From G039954875 sp039954875 (GTDB lineage Bacteria; Bacteroidota; Bacteroidia; Flavobacteriales; Blattabacteriaceae): a DNA stretch of 64,000 nt. This document shows positions 60,330 to 64,000 of this stretch, one piece after another (position 1 is the stretch's first letter; every line of letters begins with the position of its first letter). The position numbers and the translations under genes are program-made. The stretch spans positions 868,001 to 932,000 of the forward strand of contig CP157202.1 of assembly GCA_039954875.1 (NCBI GenBank). Reading direction: 5' to 3'. Under the pieces are notes generated by a model, which was given only the letters and a program-made list of their open reading frames with translations, was not told the DNA's origin and did no database searches.

Positions 60330-63300
60330 TCATAAAATAATAACATACTAAAATACTAAAAATGATTTTTTATAAGGATAGAATCTGAAGCCTTGTCAAT
60401 CAAATATCAAAAGAATTAATTATTCTTTTCTCTTCTTCCTTCACATGGGGGGAAGTGGGTTTTTTTATCGCCCTAGAAATATTTAACTCAAACTCTGGAT
60501 TGCCACTTACGGAGACCCTCATAGCCCCATCTGCAATGAAGTAGAAAAAATTGAATCCATCCCATATATAGCCTTCTACACCGCCACCCTAAGTAAACAA
60601 TATTAAATACCATCAATACCCAGGAGGTCCACTAGGGATGTAAGGCACCTTGATGGGTTTAATTTTATCCCGGTAGATGTATTTATCCGTGGTGAGGATT
60701 TTTTATCTGATACTAGCTGATGTCAGCAACGCCGTTGTGATCAAGGTCAAGAAGGAATTAATCCCGTATGGGTAATGGCTTACTTTTTACCATTATTAAT
60801 TTTGTCAAAAGTCTAAATAAGGAAAGATTATAAAAGGTCGATACACCATGTATCAAACAATCTATTCAAAGTCATTTTAAGCCCTTATGCTGGTCTTGAT
60901 TTGTAAATAGCCCTCCCCATTTTTTATACTAGGGATAAAATCCATTGTAGAGACCGAATAAAGCAAATAATTAATATTTAATAAGATTAATTCTTTACTT
61001 TAATTTATTATATGAATAAGCCTGTAAAATATTTCTTATTGATATTTTATTTCTCTTTTCAAACTTTTTCCTTCTTCATATTCTTACTTGACTTTTTTAT
61101 GGAGTTATCGTATTTTTAGTTTATCCTATTAAAGTTGTCCTATAACGCATAGACCCCACTCCATTTAACATCTATCTTTATGGATTTGTTGAGCTATTTC
61201 TCTTACCTCTTTCTTTAGTATTGCGTGGTCATCTCCCAACCCAGCGGAAGGTTTTATACTTTCTTATCAAATTTTCTGTAAAAAGGTTTCTTAGACATTT
61301 ATTGTGTACCATTGTCGTTGGGTATCTTCTCTCTCAAATTGGTCATAATACATCATCTATAAGAGGAAGTATTTTCGCTCTCTCCACATCTGAGTACCGG
61401 CCAGCATGCGTACTAGCATCATATAGTAAGCCCGAGTCTTCATAAGGATGGGATCTCTAGTTTTGCCATAGCGACTAAGCAGGCGGTCAGTATAAACAAG
61501 GAGATGTACGGGTGTCTAAAACCATATGCAAGAGACCAGCTATCAGAGAAGGAGGGTAACAAAGACAACACAGGCCAAGAGTATGAAGATCCTATGTGAC
61601 AGTTGTGAGTAATGAGAAACTAACCTTATTACAAGAGCTCGGCATGAATGATCTTGGACAGATATGATTATACCACAAACCACATAAATAAGGTGATCAC
61701 CAACCAGGATCCAGTTACACCAAAATCTGATCTAATAATTAAGAGAGAGAACGGATCATGCGCTTGACGTCTTGCCGGTGCGTGGGTCTTTATGTACAAG
61801 ATACTGCGCACCCTACAGAGGATGTGTGGGTGAGTAAGAAGGCTAGAAAAACTATAAAGAAGTAAGCCTGTACTACTGTAGTGATCCAAAATTTTACTGT
61901 CAGCATGCTAATGATCTTAAAGCTAAACATCTTCAAGAGCCAGGCGATATAGATATGAAGTCATTTGTTGTTGCAATCAAAAAAAAATATATCCCAATTC
62001 ATAGGGAGGGATCCGAAAAGAATATCGGAGAAGAAAATAAGATGACAGACATTTCCAAACCATCCACTTAGGATGAAGTAAAAGTCCTTTATCTGAGGGA
62101 TAAATAAGTATATATAGTTAATTGATATACATAATAGTATCAGGTCTATCTTACCATAATATCAATAAAGTTAAGACCTTGTTTCGAGCTGGCCTTTGTG
62201 TACCTACTCCTCCCAACAGTCTCTATACATAAGGGATAAAACCCCAAAGCTGCTATGAGAAACATATCGAGTTCTTGATCTTCCTGTAGGATCCCAGCAC
62301 CCCAATCCAACGAACACAAAATAATCCACCAATAGTTCAAAGGCTGAGTATACCGATGCATGGGCTATAGCGTTGCTTGCAGGGAAAAAAATAACAAGTT
62401 GATATGATACTTAATAATATACAAAAAAAATATATTGAAAATAAATTTTTAAAAATTATAATAATATCCTACTATAAAGAGAAAGAATACTTTTTTAAGG
62501 AAGTAGCTTGTGGATATAACAAAATGGTACATTTACCAATAAAATCAATATATTACGTTTGTTTGCTCTTTCTGAATAAGTTTTGCACTTATTCCAGAAA
62601 CAGTTCCAAAAGTTTTTGGGACTTGGTTGGCTTAAATGATTTTTTTTATAGAGCTTTTTTTAATACCCTATTCTCGTATGTACCCTATGTTGGAATTGGC
62701 ACAGATTCAAACACATTTGTATGGTTCTGTGGAGGGAAGGCCATCCCTATCGATTACTTTTGGCTTATTGAAGTCTTAGTTATGCCCTACACTACTTTTC
62801 TTTTAACACCTACTCGAATAAACTTCTTTCTACCATCCTTGCTTTTTGTTTGATTTGAAAAGATAAAGTTAAATATATCCGAGAGAGATTTTCTTAAATA
62901 GAGATATTTATTTTTTTATATAAATATATAAAAAAAACACTAAAATATAAATATTAATGGATGAAAATTTAATAACTATTCAATGATGAAATTTTAGTTT
63001 ATTTTTTTTTTAAATCCTCAACTTGAGGTGTGTTGCCCAAGAAATAGACTTGCTCAATCATAGTGGATATATCTGGATGAATCTAGTGAGATAAGGAGAA
63101 CACGCCAATAGTATGAAAATTTTACAGATTATACCGCAATATGTGCCATTTGGTGATACTACTAGATCTATTCAATAAAGAGGAAATCCATTTTACTTCC
63201 CTACAAGAAGGGATCAGTTCACAAATCGACAACAACTTAATTATCACAAATAAGGAGATATAAGTTTGCTAAATTCACTATACTCCTGTTATACTTTATT

Positions 63301-64000
63301 TCTATAATTTATATAAGGATCTCATGACCATAATTTGCTACTTTCCTTACCTTTTTCCGTATACAAATGCATATGTTTTCATGTGATGGTGTTCCCCCTT
63401 TGCTATATATTATTTTTTTATCATATTTATCTTATACAATATTATTGATATACTTATATTTATAACAACTTCGGGTTTATTTAATTTTACTCTATTTATA
63501 GTTACTTTTTATTCATGGCAGAGGCTACTTTGATGGCCTTTGTTTTTTACCCTGGTAGTTTCAGAAGAAGGTGACGTTTCACTAATAATATTCTCTTTTA
63601 AGGGTACTTGGTATTCGAAGAATACCCTGCTGTATTTTATCAAGTTTTGTATGTATGGTGGCGAAGTTCTATGTACAGAGGGTTTAATTGATCTTATGTG
63701 GCTTGATAGAGGGATATGATCTTACTGGCCTTGCCGCAAATTCAACGATGATCAATAGGTCTTGGAATAGGGAAAGGCTTAAGGGAGGTATAGGCAGTCT
63801 TTTTTTGCTCACTGACTAGACTTTTCTAATGATATAAGACGTATCCCCGGTCTCGTAGCGCTTTACATATAAGGCCCAAGCATCTTTTGAATAATTATGA
63901 AGCGAAGGAGGTAATGGATCTATCTACTGGCTTGACTTTTAGTTCCCCCCCCATTAGATCCACGAGAAGTTTTTTGAAGTCTTTTCTATAGCTTTTTTTC
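60330..64000. other. Gene-poor terminal region with unassigned remnants
   Basis: No intact gene is supported. The minus strand gives coding-like pieces: about 60410-60860 (DGFNFFYFIADGAMRVSVSGNPEFEL), 61450-62360 with membrane-type pieces (VTGSWLVITLFMWFVV, FFILSGWFGNVCHLIFFSDILFGSLPMNWD), and 63600-63990 (IDPLPPSLHNYSKDAWALYVKRYETGDTSYIIRKV). The frame at 62404-62853 on the plus strand is 149 codons long but low in complexity and lacks family features; I do not call it. The segment 62850-63480 is extremely AT-rich. Confidence 0.4.

Noticed and set aside
62404..62853. 149-codon plus-strand ORF
   Set aside because: Low-complexity, rich in Phe/Tyr/Ile/Lys as expected from AT-rich DNA, no domain features, and it lies in a decayed region.

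Overview
The window looks like a piece of chromosome from a member of the Bacteroidota (Flavobacteriia/Sphingobacteriia-like gene content) that is probably a host-restricted bacterium in an active phase of gene loss. The evidence for the group is family content: DUF4254 next to a GT9 glycosyltransferase, a DUF4292 lipoprotein remnant, the PstS-like/TPR/ExbB/ExbD/ExbD/TonB run, carboxypeptidase-regulatory TonB receptors, promoters with a TAnnTTTG -7 box, and a tmRNA tag ending NNYALAA. The evidence for reduction is that about half of the 64 kb holds no intact gene, yet many such stretches still translate, with stops and frameshifts, into recognisable proteins. The exact species cannot be read from this window. 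There is no rRNA gene, CRISPR array or recognisable transposase.

Layout. 1-1104: dead bioF. 1255-3798: clpC. 3913-12363 (minus): one envelope operon read as flippase, dut, sugar nucleotidyltransferase, broken DUF4292, EnvC-like activator, tatA, MltD-like transglycosylase, DUF4254, GT9 glycosyltransferase. 12512-18419 (plus): gpsA, tig, clpP, a broken HTTM-like membrane gene, clpX. 18420-25447: a wasteland with unrecognised secreted-protein remnants, an intact initiator tRNA, dead urease genes and a dead Bacteroidota hypothetical. 25448-29935 (plus): dead recF, intact DUF721 gene, trpS, LTA-synthase-like sulfatase. 30008-30787 (minus): a GC-rich SDR gene that looks acquired. 30960-33353 (minus): dead TonB-dependent outer-membrane receptor.

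33400-38300 (minus): a heavily decayed block that reads as a former natural-product locus: medium-chain dehydrogenase, an intact 54-codon ORF, a cobalamin-binding radical SAM enzyme, unassigned remnants, and a phytanoyl-CoA dioxygenase-like enzyme. This is the most unusual part of the window. 38461-43685 (plus): complete sufABCDS. 43700-46395 (minus): unknown remnant and a dead sugar-porter MFS gene. 46584-52410 (minus): small membrane protein, PstS-like protein, broken TPR gene, exbB, exbD, exbD, tonB. 52649-54109: guaB (minus). 54287-55842: mlaE-mlaF (plus). 55900-58834: second dead TonB-dependent receptor (minus). 58907-59755: YitT family (minus). 59936-60327: tmRNA (plus). The last 3.6 kb has no gene I can support.

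Retained functions are protein quality control (ClpC, ClpP, ClpX, trigger factor, tmRNA), envelope building and remodelling, Fe-S assembly (Suf), guanine and phospholipid precursors, tryptophanyl-tRNA charging, and an energising TonB motor. Lost functions are biotin synthesis, urea hydrolysis, RecF-dependent repair, sugar uptake, at least two TonB-linked receptors and the putative biosynthetic locus. Long C/G homopolymers recur across dead and living genes and may be slippage hotspots.
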